The notes: generated from the letters alone by a model not told the origin. Positions 46,323 to 58,690 are shown, counted from the first letter of the stretch. The stretch is 64,000 bases of DNA from Glandiceps talaboti (GCF_964340395.1 NC_135561.1:22001986-22065985); one strand, 5' to 3'. Made by a program: numbers and translations.

Positions 46323-48050
46323 AGGGACCAGTCAGTTTCTGTGGTGGGGGGGGATTCTTCCATTGGGCTGATGTAAAGTCACTGACCCCCCCCCCCCCAT
46401 CTGTAAAACTGAGAACAGGCTGACCCCCCCCCCCATCACTTAATTCTAAAATATAGTGAAACCCCCCCCCCCACACACACACACACACATACATACATAA
46501 ATCCTATTTACATGACAGGTATTTGATCGTGACTCAGAAACTAAATACTTTATAAGATAGCATAATTATTAGCAACTACACAGAGTAAATACATTGAAAA
46601 TGGGTTTAATAGCATCTTGACTAAAAGGTACGGGAAAGTTTTGAGATGAGAATATGTAGACCTCTCATGGGGTCCCAAGGGGTTTCCACCTAGAAGCTTT
46701 TGAGGTTTTCTGACTCTTAAAGCCAACTTTTAGACTATTCAGAGCCTTTCAGGCAATAACTTTATGACAGTACCATCAAGTATGAGAAATTAAACTATTC
46801 TTTACACATAGGGTTGAAATATGTTCTTAAAAAAGTTAAATAAAGTCTGTGTAGCCCTTGTCACTGTTGATGCATATGAACTCTGAGGTACAGAGCCAAA
46901 CTTGATTAGCGAAATCTATTTTTTTGACTCCAAAATACCAAATTGTTTATTTATTTCCTGTCATTATGTAATTGTCACTTAATTTATATTGGCAATAAAA
47001 ATGAATAAATGAAATGGTATCATTATAGTAAAGGTCAGCACATGTGATGGTTGCTTCATTTTCAGGGGAGAGTTGGCAAGTTTTAGACTATCCTGGCAAT
47101 AATTTCACATCTCTAAAAGACATACTGAAATTGGCAATTACTGTTTAACATTATGACAGTCAAATATTGGTGGATCTGATTGTTGGTTGACTGCATGAGT
47201 GACCTCTGGGTGAGGTAGTCCTAGCTGGTCTTCCCCCTAGCAGATCTGGAGATGTTTTGATTCTATTATGGCAATTTTAGTTTATACATAGCCTTTACAT
47301 GTAAGATAATATTTCACAGCTTCGAAAAGATCAAGTTAATGTATTAAAGTTGTAAATGAGTTTTGCATGACACGTAAAAATAGGCCAGGTAGTGTCCGTA
47401 ACATTGGTATAGTGGCATTACTGTTGCAGATATAGTAAACTCACTGCTATGTTAGAGAATGTAAAGTCTTCATACCTATTACATGTATTATGTATAACAC
47501 AAACTGAAATCTGATGAGATGTGATGATTTGTAGTGTTGATAACATGTAGTGTCCGAAATAGAAAGCATACAGTGCGTGTAAATCCCTTCATACTGAAGA
47601 GTAGAACAATTTAGATTTAAATTTATAAACTACCCATATACTATTACGGAACTTTCAACTTTTGTCCCAAAGTGCAATATGTGAAGCATATTCGCCATTC
47701 ATTGTGCAATACCCAAGTATCTTCATGACATATGTTCTGTAACTAGTGTGGTAGGTACCCCGGTAATATATTGTATATGTATATGTATATGAAAAGTTAT
47801 GTTTGAGCATCACTCCTGGTGAAATAATATTTTTAAAAAAGGGGACAAGAAAAATTCCACAGACAAGGTCATACCACTATAGATTGATGGATTTTTTAAT
47901 TTTCCTCCATCAAAATCCAGAACACAATGCCCCCCCCCCCCGTTCAACATTTTCAAAACAGGGTGACACCCCCCCCCCCCCACGTCTGCCAATTCCGAAA
48001 ATAGGGTGACACCCCCCCCCCCCCAAGGCTGAAGAAACTGACAGGTCCCT
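46323..48050 (+). mobile_element. Inverted-terminal-repeat element, copy A (1.73 kb, most complete)
   Basis: Begins AGGGACCAGTCAGTTTCT and ends AGAAACTGACAGGTCCCT, 18-base inverted repeats with one mismatch. Inside each end are long C- or G-runs separated by short constant words (GTCACTGAC, AACAGGCTGAC, AAACAGGGTGAC). No transposase frame is seen. A perfect 28-base direct repeat (AACATTATCTTTGATAATTG...) flanks it: 46287-46314 on the left, eight bases before the end, and 48051-48078 immediately on the right. Confidence 0.75.
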
Positions 48051-48299
48051 AACATTATCTTTGATAATTGAATGATATAACATAACACCCGGACCATTCA
48101 AAGGGTGCCTACAGCGGCAAAATGTGCAACTAATTAATTTTGATAAATGAATTCTAAGTTCTGTCGCTGGAGGCGCCATAACTACCCTGAGCCACATGCC
48201 TTGTAGCTGTGAGTAACATGGAATACACTAAACATGCGTACATTCTCCATAAATATTAATGTCATAAATACAAGAACAGAATAAATACTAGTAGGTATC

Positions 48300-48490
48300 C
48301 CTTGATTTTTAGGCTGGGAGCAGAATTACGGCAGGGGGGAGCCTAGGGAGAAATTGAGGGGAGGGGGCATGAAAAAAATTGAGGGTAAATGCCATGAAAA
48401 TTCTGACGGTCTGAAAGAGGGGGGGGGGGTCGAAAAATGTTGCTCATGATTTGAACCAAATTAAACCTCAGGGGCGCTTATTTACCGAGT
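48300..48490 (+). repeat. Dispersed repeat family 3 (copy at 48.4 kb)
   Basis: The block with TCTGACGGTCTGAAAG, a G-run, TGCTCATGATTTGAACCA, AAACCTCAGG and TTTACCGAGT matches 61590-61690. Short and of unknown type. Confidence 0.55.
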
Positions 48491-48598
48491 GAATTCACCC
48501 CAATTATTTCTATAACCCATATTTAATAGTATTGATTTGGGTGACAGCCATGTGAATGCATTTAAATTTGTGTACGTGTATGCCTTCCTTTGTCTCAG

Positions 48599-48737
<139 letters not shown>

Positions 48738-48779
48738 TGAAAGAGAAAACTCTGCTGGCTAAGTATTTCCAAGACTAAT

Positions 48780-48955
48780 TAGTACCGGTTACAGCCCATG
48801 GCCAATGACAGACCTTTTTCACAAAGCCCACATATATTTGTAAAGGAATCTCTCCGCATGTTATGTATGGACGATGAAGTTGATTGCCACTGTTAGTTTA
48901 CAGTGTGTAATGTAGTGTACATCTCTGAAGTGGAGCGGGTGGGGGGGGGGGGGGT
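48780..48955 (+). repeat. Dispersed repeat family 2 (copy at 48.8 kb)
   Basis: Same family as 45990-46255, ending in a poly-G run at 48935-48952. Confidence 0.55.
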
Positions 48956-48959
48956 AGGT

Positions 48960-49840
48960 ACTGTATAATTACGCATTAAAATATGATCGATCAAGTATTT
49001 ATCACCTTTTATGTGTTTCTATTCAAGTTTCTAGCACGAAGTTGACTAATATTCCTAAGGTACGTATTGTATTGACTTGTGTCTCTTTTGTATAAATTCC
49101 AACATAGTTTGACCGCTGAACTAAACCAGTTTAATCTAACTCACTTGGGGTTGGTTATTTCTTGGAGTAGTTGACATTGTGTGGGTACATAAAGCAACCT
49201 TAACTCTGTGAAATATATAAATGTCGATCGCTTGTGTGTTGTAGAACGAAATTGGAACTCCACACAGACCGTGACACAGAACACAAACTGCAGATAAAGT
49301 CGACGATTGGATAAGACCAGAAAAGAATATAAATCGAGCTGTTTAACGGGCAACCTAGCCCCTCAACAAGCTGGATAGGCAAATATATAAACATTCAGCA
49401 AATGAACACGTACATGCCTAGCAACTAGACCAAACACCATGCCCATAGCAACAGTACTGTAATAGTGAAATGGTGATATATATCGCAATATAACAATATA
49501 ATATTAAATGATTAGGCAATTAGATAAACTTTCAAAATTTAAAAAAAAAATTACATATAGTCACCAGCAACGAAGATACCGGCCATAGCAACATTATAAT
49601 AATTGCGTATATTGCATGGGTAACAAGAGGGCGGATATGTGGGGAAATGAAACATTGTTTTAAATAACACAGTCATAATAAACTACAGAGTTGTGCTCCA
49701 ATGCCATTGGCGCTATGTTTACTTTATTGTGTGTACAACCAATATCCAAATTTTAAGAAACAAAAAATGATGATATAATACAAAAATTTGGAATATATTG
49801 TTCATGTTCAGGTTCATTTACTTGATCTCATTGTTATATG
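48960..49840. other. Intergenic sequence
   Basis: AT-rich with no recognised gene; short minus-strand frames near 49141-49394 have no domain. ATAGCAAC words recur around 49446, 49560 and 49585. Confidence 0.5.
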
Positions 49841-49847
49841 TGTCTAC

Positions 49848-50310
49848 CCACTACTAGTCTACGAGTACCCACTACTAGTCTACGTACTAGCCTACGAGTA
49901 CCCACTACAAGTCTACGTACTAGCCTACGAGTACCCACTACAAGTCTACGTACTAGTCTACGAGTACCCACTACAAGTCTACGTACTAGCCTACGAGTAC
50001 CCACTACAAGTCTACGTACTAGCCTACGAGTACCCACTACAAGTCTACGTACTAGCCTACGAGTACCCACTACTAGTCTACGTACTAGCCTACGAGTACC
50101 CACTACAAGTCTACGTACTAGCCTACGAGTACCCACTGCTAGTCTACGTACTAGCCTACGAGTACCCACTACAAGTCTACGTACTAGCCTACGAGTACCC
50201 ACTACTAGTCTACGTACTAGCCTACGAGTACCCACTACAAGTCTACGTACTAGCCTACGAGTACCCACTGCTAGTCTACGTACTAGCCTACGAGTACCCA
50301 ATACCAGCCT
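49848..50310 (+). repeat. 33-bp minisatellite, about 13 units
   Basis: Units of CCTACGAGTACCCACTA plus CAAGTCTACGTACTAG, varying at CAAG/CTAG/CGCTAG. The period is a multiple of three, so three frames stay open over the whole array (repeats such as YEYPLQVYVLA on the plus strand). It ends about 45 bases beyond the stop codon of the minus-strand GalNAc-transferase gene, so it probably lies in or next to its 3' UTR. Confidence 0.95.
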
Positions 50311-50353
50311 ACGTTTAAAGTGCCCTGTGTCTATGTACATTCGTCCTACTATG

Positions 50354-51910
50354 TCAACCTAGTCGAAAACACTTCAAATTGTTCTTAAACATTACATATT
50401 GTTCATGCCCGTAGTAACGACTTATATGGCTGCTTTCTCCACCACGTCTGAACTTTTTATATTTGATATTATTTTTGTCACTTTTATGTATTATGAATAC
50501 GTCTTTGCAACTGGCAACACGTAGCTTGCCAAAACCATCTACAAAATGTTCCGTGTGTCCCACCCGTTCAAACTGTGGGTCGAAGCCTACTGCCCTAACT
50601 TTCTGGGTTTTTGCCATGAAGAAATTAGTTACCAAATCAACAATCATGCATTCTGGGTATTCTTCAATATTCCTTTGAAAGCCACGATTTCGAAGCATAC
50701 AGTCGCCAGCAGCATCCCCACTGTTAATTTCTATTGTCTTGAAAAAAACACTCAGAATATATTTTGTACCATTGACGTCTTCAAAGAAGCCTCCGATCAT
50801 ATCTAACGATATTCTGGAATCTTCGAATTTCTGGATGAAATTTTCTAACTTTGTATTTTCTGTAAATATGAAGTCGTCGTCTACCCATACAAAGTACCTG
50901 GTTTGAACTTGACTCAGAACGAGGTTGCGGCCTGCAAACCAACCTTCCTTATAAGGCATAATGAATTGTTTGACGTTGTTACCGAGAATTTGTTGTGGTT
51001 TTTCAGAATCGTCTGCAATAAGGATTGTCATTCCAGGGTAGTATCTATTTACACTGACGACAAGCCTTTCAATACACTCGTACCGCTCAAACGTTTTAGT
51101 GATAACGGTGACCTTCTTGGTGATGTCATCATTAGTGTGTTGATTATATATCGTTGGTCGACGACTTCGACAGATATGAACATGGATATCAATGTTGAAA
51201 TTTACAAGTTTAACTTCTAAGATATCACGTATGTTAATATCATAGTATGTATTATGATAAATCAGTGATTTTAATATGAGATTAATATACTCAGTAACAC
51301 TTTGTCTTTGGTCGAAAGATAGACGCAATATTTGAGTGCCATTTCCATCAATTTGTACACTTTCTTTTAAGTCTAGTGAACCAACAGTCAATTCACCGAG
51401 TTTCTTTGTGGAATGAATTACAAGAACATATCGTTCTTCCGTCACAGCTATGCCAGTAAAAGCGTCAAAGTCGACAGTTAAACCAACTATCCTTACCGAC
51501 CCCAGAGCATCAACTGTTATACCGCCCCCAACGTACGATAATGGTGATAACATTCTACAGGTGATTATCGGTTCCTCGTCTTGTGATATTTCTGCATAGT
51601 GTTTCTCCAACTCAACATCACGACGTGGTTTCAAATTTCTTGAAAAGGGCCCATGAATAGCCCCTGGAACATGAAGGTCTGAACACGTACAAGTACCGCC
51701 CTCACTTGCTATTCTCTGACTTATTTTTGTGTTCTCGCTAGGTAGTCTGTAATGTGTCGTCATCCAGGCATCCAATCTAACAACAACCCACCAGTTGTTC
51801 GATGTTGATGACGTTTCAAAACTCATAAGTGACGTCAGAATAGCAGTTGTTACTACAAAACCCAAAACAAATTCCAAGCTTCGTTGGTGTGTGTTTCCAT
51901 GGGTAAACAT
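50354..51910 (-). CDS. B4GALNT1: Beta-1,4-N-acetylgalactosaminyltransferase, GT12 family
   Basis: Uninterrupted coding exon of 518 aa from the ATG at 51910-51908. A short cytoplasmic tail (MFTHGNTHQR) is followed by a membrane anchor (about residues 13-31), a stem, and the catalytic domain. This start gives the normal type II Golgi layout; the frame stays open upstream to a possible splice acceptor at 51972-51973 (TTGTTGTAG), so a 5' UTR exon or a longer N-terminus is possible. Catalytic landmarks: VTVITKTFERYECIERLVVS, ILIADDSEKP, GWFAGRNLVLSQV, the metal-binding WVDDDF (Asp 344-346), VTNFFMAKTQKVRAVGFDP and FVDGFGKLRVASC. Best resemblance is to B4GALNT1 (GM2/GD2 synthase) and B4GALNT2. Which acceptor it uses cannot be told, and the symbol should be read as B4GALNT1/2-like. 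Confidence 0.93.
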   Translation of the reverse strand: MFTHGNTHQRSLEFVLGFVVTTAILTSLMSFETSSTSNNWWVVVRLDAWMTTHYRLPSENTKISQRIASEGGTCTCSDLHVPGAIHGPFSRNLKPRRDVELEKHYAEISQDEEPIITCRMLSPLSYVGGGITVDALGSVRIVGLTVDFDAFTGIAVTEERYVLVIHSTKKLGELTVGSLDLKESVQIDGNGTQILRLSFDQRQSVTEYINLILKSLIYHNTYYDINIRDILEVKLVNFNIDIHVHICRSRRPTIYNQHTNDDITKKVTVITKTFERYECIERLVVSVNRYYPGMTILIADDSEKPQQILGNNVKQFIMPYKEGWFAGRNLVLSQVQTRYFVWVDDDFIFTENTKLENFIQKFEDSRISLDMIGGFFEDVNGTKYILSVFFKTIEINSGDAAGDCMLRNRGFQRNIEEYPECMIVDLVTNFFMAKTQKVRAVGFDPQFERVGHTEHFVDGFGKLRVASCKDVFIIHKSDKNNIKYKKFRRGGESSHISRYYGHEQYVMFKNNLKCFRLG

Positions 51911-52007
51911 TATTAGAGGAAATTGAACGCAACCATTCAATGGATGTCGTTTATTCCAAACTTGATAGAATCTACAACAAAAAGGACAACATTCAATGCC
52001 ATATATA

Positions 52008-53215
52008 GAACGAAATGTACAGATCTGTCAGTCACTTAGCATACAGGGCCTAGGGAAATGTACAGATCTGTCAGTCACTTAGCATACAGGGCCTAGGGAA
52101 ATGTACAGATCTGTCAGTCACTTAGCATACAGGGACATGTACAGATCTGTCAGTCACTTAGCATACAGGGCCTAGGGAAATGTACAGATCTGTCAGTCAC
52201 TTAGCATACAGGGCCTAGGGAAATGTACAGATCTGTCAGTCACTTAGCATACAGGGCCTAGGGAAATGTACAGATCTGTCAGTCACTTAGCATACAGGGC
52301 CTAGGGAAATGTACAGATCTGTCAGTCACTTAGCATACAGGGCCTAGGGAAATGTACAGATCTGTCAGTCACTTAGCATAGATGGCCTAGGGAAATGTAC
52401 AGATCTATCAGTCACTTAGCATACAGGGCCTAGGGAAATGTACAGATCTGTCAGTCACTTAGCATAAAGGGCCTAGGGAAATGTACAGATCTGTCAGTCA
52501 CTTAGCATAAAGGGCCTAGGGAAATGTACAGATCTGTCAGTCACTTAGCATAAAGGGCCTAGGGAAATGTACAGATCTGTCAGTCACTTAGCATAGAGGG
52601 CCTAGGGAAATGTACAGATCTGTCAGTCACTTAGCATAGAGGGCCTAGGGAAATGTACAGATCTATCAGTCACTTAGCATACAGGGCCTAGGGAAATGTA
52701 CAGATCTATCAGTCACTTAGCATAAAGGGCCTAGGGAAATGTACAGATCTGTCAGTCACTTAGCATACAGGGCCTAGGGAAATGTACAGATCTGTCAGTC
52801 ACTTAGCATAGAGGGCCTAGGGAAATGTACAGATCTGTCAATCACTTAGCATAGAGGGCCTAGGGAAATGTACAGATCTATCAGTCACTTAGCATACAGG
52901 GAAATGTACAGATCTGTCAGTCACTTAGCATAGAGGGCCTAGGGAAATGTACAGATCTGTCAGTCACTTAGCATAGAGGGCCTAGGGAAATGTACAGATC
53001 TGTCAGTCAATTAGCATACAGGGAAATGTACAGATCTGTCAGTCAATTAGCATACAGGGCCTAGGGAAATGTACAGATCTGTCAGTCACTTAGCATAGAG
53101 GGCCTAGGGAAATGTACAGATCTGTCAGTCAATTAGCATACAGGGCCTAGGGAAATGTACAGATCTGTCAGTCACTTAGCATACAGGGAAATGTACAGAT
53201 CTGTCAGTTATTCTA
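52008..53215 (+). repeat. 43-bp minisatellite, about 28 units
   Basis: Units of GGGAAATGTACAGATCTGTC plus AGTCACTTAGCATACAGGGCCTA. Some units are shortened by loss of GCCTAGGG, and CATAGAG/CATAAAG variants occur in blocks. Just upstream of the GalNAc-transferase coding exon, within its presumed 5' intron or promoter. Confidence 0.96.
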
Positions 53216-53510
53216 CAGTATAGCATTGAATCCATGCTGTGCTAGTCTACAGTATATTGAATCCATGCTGTTATTCTACAGTATATTAAATCCATGCTGT
53301 GTTATTCTACAGTATATTGAATCCATGCTGTACTAGTCTACAGTATAGCATTAAATCCATGCTGTACTAGTCTACAGTATAGCATTGGATCCATGCTGTA
53401 CTAGTCTACAGTATATTAAATCCATGCTGTACTAGTCTACAGTATATTGAATCCATGCTGTGTTATTCTACAATATAGCATTGGATCCATGCTGTGCTAT
53501 CCATAGTTAT
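53216..53510 (+). repeat. 30/34-bp minisatellite
   Basis: Eight to nine units of CTACAGTATA(GCAT)TGAATC plus CATGCTGTRCTAGT, with or without a four-base GCAT block. It directly abuts the 43-bp array. Confidence 0.9.
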
Positions 53511-55940
53511 ACTCTATACGGAAAAACGAGTTTGAGTGTACGTGCGCCACCACATGACACTTATTTGAACACGTTCATTTAACTTCAGATCATCAAACTA
53601 TTTGGTGGTCTGAATTTTAACGTACGAGACAGAAACGTACCTGAGCTAGTAGTACCCCCCCCCCCTTCTTCTCCTTCGAATTCATCAAACAGCTGGTATG
53701 AAAGACAACAACGGTACACAGGTGACTGAAATTTAAGGTCAATGAGACCAACAAAATATCACTTTATATTAATCAGTTTTATCCACCGATTTAGTCAACA
53801 TATTACCTACCGTAAAGTTGCCGTTTACGTCATTTTACCTGGTCATGATGAGTTAACCAACCGTCAACGGAGTAAATGTCGTTATCTACTTGCAGAATAC
53901 AGAGTGTATTATGTAGGTCTGGTAGATACGCTGTGCCAAAATGGCGGAATGACTCGCTAGTTACTATTTAACAAATTATTTATTTAACAAACTGATAGTC
54001 CTTAGACTAGTACAGTGCAGGTGTGCTACGATCCGGTGCTATATTCTTTCTGTTGCAATAATGGATATCCGGCCTCACTGAGTTCATGTTTTACGTACTG
54101 TACTGTACTGTACTGTACTGTACTGTACTGCACTCTACTCTACTCTACTCTACTCTACTCTACTCTACTCTACTCCAATTGTTAAGTAATATTGTATTAA
54201 GATTTTTTAATGAACTTTAGTGACGTCGCCATGAATGTAACAATCAACCCGTTATATTGACAAAATTAAGTACACTACCGATTCTGTAAATTTAATTCCC
54301 CACCTCCACCAAATCAAATGATCGTTATGTTTTCCCACCTTTAAAATATCTCTACATTTGCCAAAAATTCGCCAATCCACAAGATGTTGATGGGAATAAC
54401 TCCAAACCCATCTTAACTTAATTACAGGTACATTTACTCTCTTGTAATTGGCCGGTTTTATTCAATTCTTATGAGTTTGGATATCTCACAAACCTTGGTA
54501 TTATCCTTGAATAATGTATTTTTTATTTAATGAGACATAGTCAAGACAATTCTTTCATTCCCTTGACAATCTTGGTGATTACTATGATACACAGATACGA
54601 AGTGTTACATAGAAAAGTCTATACAAAGTGTAGTCAAGAATGCACAATGTCTGGCAATCGATTTCATTTTAGGAAATGAAAATTCAGTGGTAGTTTTTTA
54701 GATAGTAATACAAGATTCGTCAAAACCAAAGTTTCCTGTTGTAGATCTGGTGTGCTTATAAACTATCAGTGAGTGATAAGTCACGGAAAAGAATTACTAT
54801 GTCGAAAGAAAACAAATTTAAAAAACTGTAAATATATCTCAAAATATATTACTGAAGGAACATTGACCAATACTCTTCAAACTTTGCCAAGACTCGCCAA
54901 ACAGCGCCACCAAGTGAGAATGAAATTCATAAAGTCTTATGGTGAGTTTCTTTCACTTATAGCAAACCCAAAAATACATTGTACATTGACGTCACGTGAC
55001 TGCTAGAGGTGTCAATACTTCGTAATTAAATTGAACAATCTATCACGCTAGAGCTGACATTCACTGAAATTAATCGCAATTTAAACTATCGGGTTTGTTT
55101 GTAACTAAATGTTAAAAAATAAGCGATAAGTTAGACACAAGATATATGACAATGCTCGTTACTTGATATGTACTGCACGTGTGTGTGTTTTTAGTTTAAC
55201 CACTAATGATATAAGGAAGGCTGGTCGTTGTAAACTGTTGGTAAAATTACCACTCATACAAATGGCCGCTTTGATAAACGTATGATACAGAGAAATATAG
55301 AACAGTCTATGCAGTCAGCTGGAATGAGTAAATACAGAAAATCGATCTTTAGCATCAGGCCACCCACTGGGCACACACCGCTGCCATGTCCTATTGATAT
55401 AGGAGGCATATAGTTTGTTGATTTAAAGGACACATGCATGTTTACCTGGGAGGGGAAATTTGTTTCGTTGATATGGGGAGGGACATGTGCCGCATTGATA
55501 TGTGCAAACACTAAGTGTCTTGTGCACTGTGAAGAAAGTCATACCTTTGAACAGTATTGTAACTACAATCATTGCTCTTGTGATTTGACATACGGATCAT
55601 GGCGATACAAACATACGGATCATGGCGATACAAAGGCGTGTACAGGACTCTTCAATAGACAACAAACGGCTGAGAAAACACATGTCACGCTGATTGAGAG
55701 AGGATGTGTATTTTGTTGGTATTGGAATCGTGTGTTTTGTTGATACGGAGGGACACATACCTCACTGACACTGTCATTCACAGCGGTGATATAGGGGCGT
55801 CACGTGGGGGGGGGGGTCCTCGCGTGCAATGTACATTTGTAAGTTTTAAGTTTGTAATCTTAGTGACTTGGATATGGTTGAACTTTTAACGGAAAGTTAT
55901 TAAATCAACGTTAGTATGTATTGTTAATTATTGATTGCAT
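53511..55940. other. Intergenic sequence
   Basis: Holds a poly-C run at 53656, a TACTG/TACTC pentanucleotide array (54096-54176), a 23-base doublet with TACGGATCATGGCGATACAA at about 55590-55640 and a poly-G run at 55808. Open frames at 53742-53960, 54773-55006 and 55438-55743 show no recognisable domain and no supporting splice context, so I do not call them genes. Confidence 0.5.
54096..54176 (+). repeat. (TACTG)n-(TACTC)n array
   Basis: About eight TACTG units followed by ten TCTAC units; same pentamer as the array at 9975-10310. Confidence 0.95.
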
Positions 55941-55942
55941 TG

Positions 55943-56027
55943 TGTATGTATGTATGTATGTATGTATGTATGTATGTATGTATGTATGTATGTGTATTGT
56001 GTGTATGTATGTATGTATGTATGTATG

Positions 56028-56061
<34 letters not shown>

Positions 56062-56168
56062 TAAATGTATGTCTGTCTGTTTGTCTGTCTGTCTGTATGT
56101 ATATGTCTGTATGTATGTATGTATGTATGTATGTATGTATGTATGTATGTCTGTCTGCATGTATGTAT
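55943..56168 (+). repeat. (GTAT)n microsatellite
   Basis: About 220 bases of GTAT with GTCT interruptions. Open frames on both strands across it are artefacts. Confidence 0.97.
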
Positions 56169-56289
56169 GGCAACATCTAGTAGTGCAGCAAATTGGATGC
56201 AGCTTGGTATGAGATCTTTCCGTCTGTCTATACCTGTGGGGATATAACCTATGACATGAATGGGGACCAATTACGATAAGTTATCAAAG

Positions 56290-57140
56290 ATGTTTGTAGT
56301 ATGTGGTTACTGGTTACTTATAGTATGTGGGTACTGGTTACTTATAGTATGTGGTTACTGGTTACTTATAGTATGTGGTTACTGGTTACTTATATTATGT
56401 GGTTACTGGTTACTTATATTATGTGGTTACTGGTTACTTATAGTATGTGGTTACTGGTTACTAATAGTATTTGGTTACTGGTTACTTATATTATGTGGTT
56501 ACTGGTTACTTATAGTATGTGGTTACTGGTTACTAATAGTATTTGGTTACTGGTTACTTATATTATGTGGTTACTGATCACTTATAGTATGTGGTTACTG
56601 GTCACTAATAGTATGTGGTTACTGGTTACTTATATTATGTGGTTACTGGTTACTTATATTATGTGGTTACTGGTCACTCATAGTATGTGGTTACTGCTCA
56701 CTTATAGTATGTGGTTACTGGTTACTCATAGTATGTGGTTACTGGTTACTTATAGTATGTGGTTACTGGTTACTTGTAGTATGTGGTTATTGGTTACTTA
56801 TAGTATGTGGTTATTGGTTACTTATAGTACGGGGTTACTGGTTACTTATAGTATGTGGGTACTGGTTACTTATAGTATGTGGTTACTGGTTACTTATATT
56901 ATGTGATTACTGGTTACTTATAGTATGTGGTTACTGGTTACTTATATTATGTGATTACTGGTTACTTATAGTATGTGGTTACTGGTTACTTATATTATGT
57001 GATTACTGGTTACTTATAGTATGTGGTTACTGGTTACTTATATTATGTGATTACTGGTTACTTATAGTATGTGGTTACTGGTTACTCATAGTATGTGGTT
57101 ACTGGTTACTTATCGTATGTGGTAACTGGTTACTTATGGA
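56290..57140 (+). repeat. 24-bp minisatellite, about 35 units
   Basis: Units of GTATGTGGTTACTGGTTACT plus TATA; ATTATGTG and CATA variants occur. Near its right end units alternate GTGGTT/GTGATT, giving a 48-base higher-order period (about 56880-57060). The 24-base period keeps frames open (MWLLVTYS repeats), which is not evidence of a protein. Confidence 0.95.
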
Positions 57141-58682
57141 ATATTAAGAGTTGGTCGGTGGCAGAATGGTGTAGTCAGGTATGTGAGTAAAATACGCAGT
57201 TGTCAGTGGTACAGCAGAAATAAAATGCAAGCATGAGTGCAAATATTCTGAGGAATTATACTGCCATTCACACACCATTTACGGTTTTATCATATTACAT
57301 ATGTTTATCCAAAACATCACATTTCCCCAAAACATAAACAGCGTGAAGTCGTGTACATTTATACACAATCATGGAACGTTGGTGTGCTCATTGCATATCT
57401 CTGTAATTTGTATTTTAGTATTGTACTGCCGTGCAAATATTAATAGAGCACGCACTCACCGATGTAAGTAATCTATGTATAATTTACATAATTATGTATT
57501 GTGTCCATTACGCTAGATACAGTGTTATCACTGGTAATTTTCTTTGCATTGCTATAACTTTATTCATCCATGATAGCTAATTATATTTGACTGACTCTGA
57601 CAAACTGTCTTCGTAAATTACTATAAATAAAACCGCTTTAAATACATCGTCTTACCCTACCCCAGTATTCATGTGAAAACGTTTTCCTATCCCTTTTGTG
57701 TCTCTGTCTTGTTCCAACTCATGCTAAATTATCAATTGTAACTTTCTCTCATATTTTTGCTACATAATACCAAATCTCAATTTGATTGGTTAAGGAGTAG
57801 ATAATTATTTACCGAGTAAAGTGTGCAGCTGACATCCAAGGACCAACTGACAGGGTCAGCTTCTTCAAAGGACGTCTCAGAGAATTCATTAAGTGAAGAT
57901 GATTACAGGCAGGGTCAAAGGAAAACAAAATACCCCAGTGAGAATGGTTTGCTTGACAGCGACTCTAACGATGTCAGCTGTAGCCGTGGGCGTTTATACT
58001 AGCTGTTAAAGTGAGACCATGTCTCGCACCCCAACCTCGTGTGACGTTCCAGCCCAGACAAATAATAATCAGACCTCTATCAAAACTTTGTCAAGACTTG
58101 AGGCAACGTTAGCAGATCAATTTAGTGATGGAAATGTTTCATCTTTTTAACCACTTCGCTGTTTAAAATTGGATAATCGACTGTTAGCGTGACTGTGTTG
58201 AGTTACATTAGATCATACATGGCTAGCCATGTGTAGCTTTAAACCGAAATACGTTGTTGAATCAATCCCCAGTATGTTATAGTGATTGACATATATCATC
58301 AAATATAGTCTACGACAACCTTCAGGCTGTTAGGACACATTACGTCACGATTATCATCAAACATTTAATATATGCAGTATATATTACTATAGTACTTGGG
58401 TAGATATACACGACGGTATTGCAAATCACTAATGTCGATAATTTACACACAACTTTACATGATACTTTATACAGTGTGTCCCTCTAATCACGACCTAACC
58501 CCCTTGCTATAATGGAATATTCTCCTGAATAGAGAATGTGTATACATCTAGAATTACCGTCCGAATTAATTAAACATTGTGGTTGGTGGCAGTTTAGACG
58601 GGATAAGCACACCTGTGGCCACCAAATATATATCATATCTCTCCGTCTACTCAAGAAAGAAGCAAGCGTTACGAGTTAAGGT
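57141..58682. other. Upstream region of the BARX gene
   Basis: Unique sequence without repeats or recognised genes, the longest repeat-poor stretch in the right half of the window. A stretch with ACTGACAGGGTCAGCTTCTTC and the following 200 bases is less AT-rich than its surroundings and might hold regulatory sites; this is a guess. Confidence 0.4.
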
Positions 58683-58683
58683 T

Positions 58684-58690
58684 TATATAG
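58684..58690 (+). promoter_or_regulatory. Possible TATA box of the BARX gene
   Basis: TATATAG, 56 bases before the ATG at 58746, which would leave a 5' UTR of roughly 25-30 bases. Position and sequence fit; no other support. Confidence 0.35.

Noticed and set aside
49788-50362. Repetitive 170-residue frames on both strands
   Set aside because: Produced by the 33-base period being a multiple of three; no signal peptide or flanking coding exon.
51911-51940. Longer N-terminus (NGCVQFPLI) for the GalNAc-transferase
   Set aside because: The codon at 51940-51938 is TTG, not ATG; the ATG at 51910 gives a normal short tail plus membrane anchor. A spliced upstream start remains possible but unsupported.
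53742-53960. 72-residue frame as a small gene
   Set aside because: No domain, no splice or promoter support, length expected by chance.
56260-56906. 200-residue MWLLVTYS repeat frame resembling a membrane protein
   Set aside because: 24-base minisatellite artefact; hydrophobic only because of the repeat unit.
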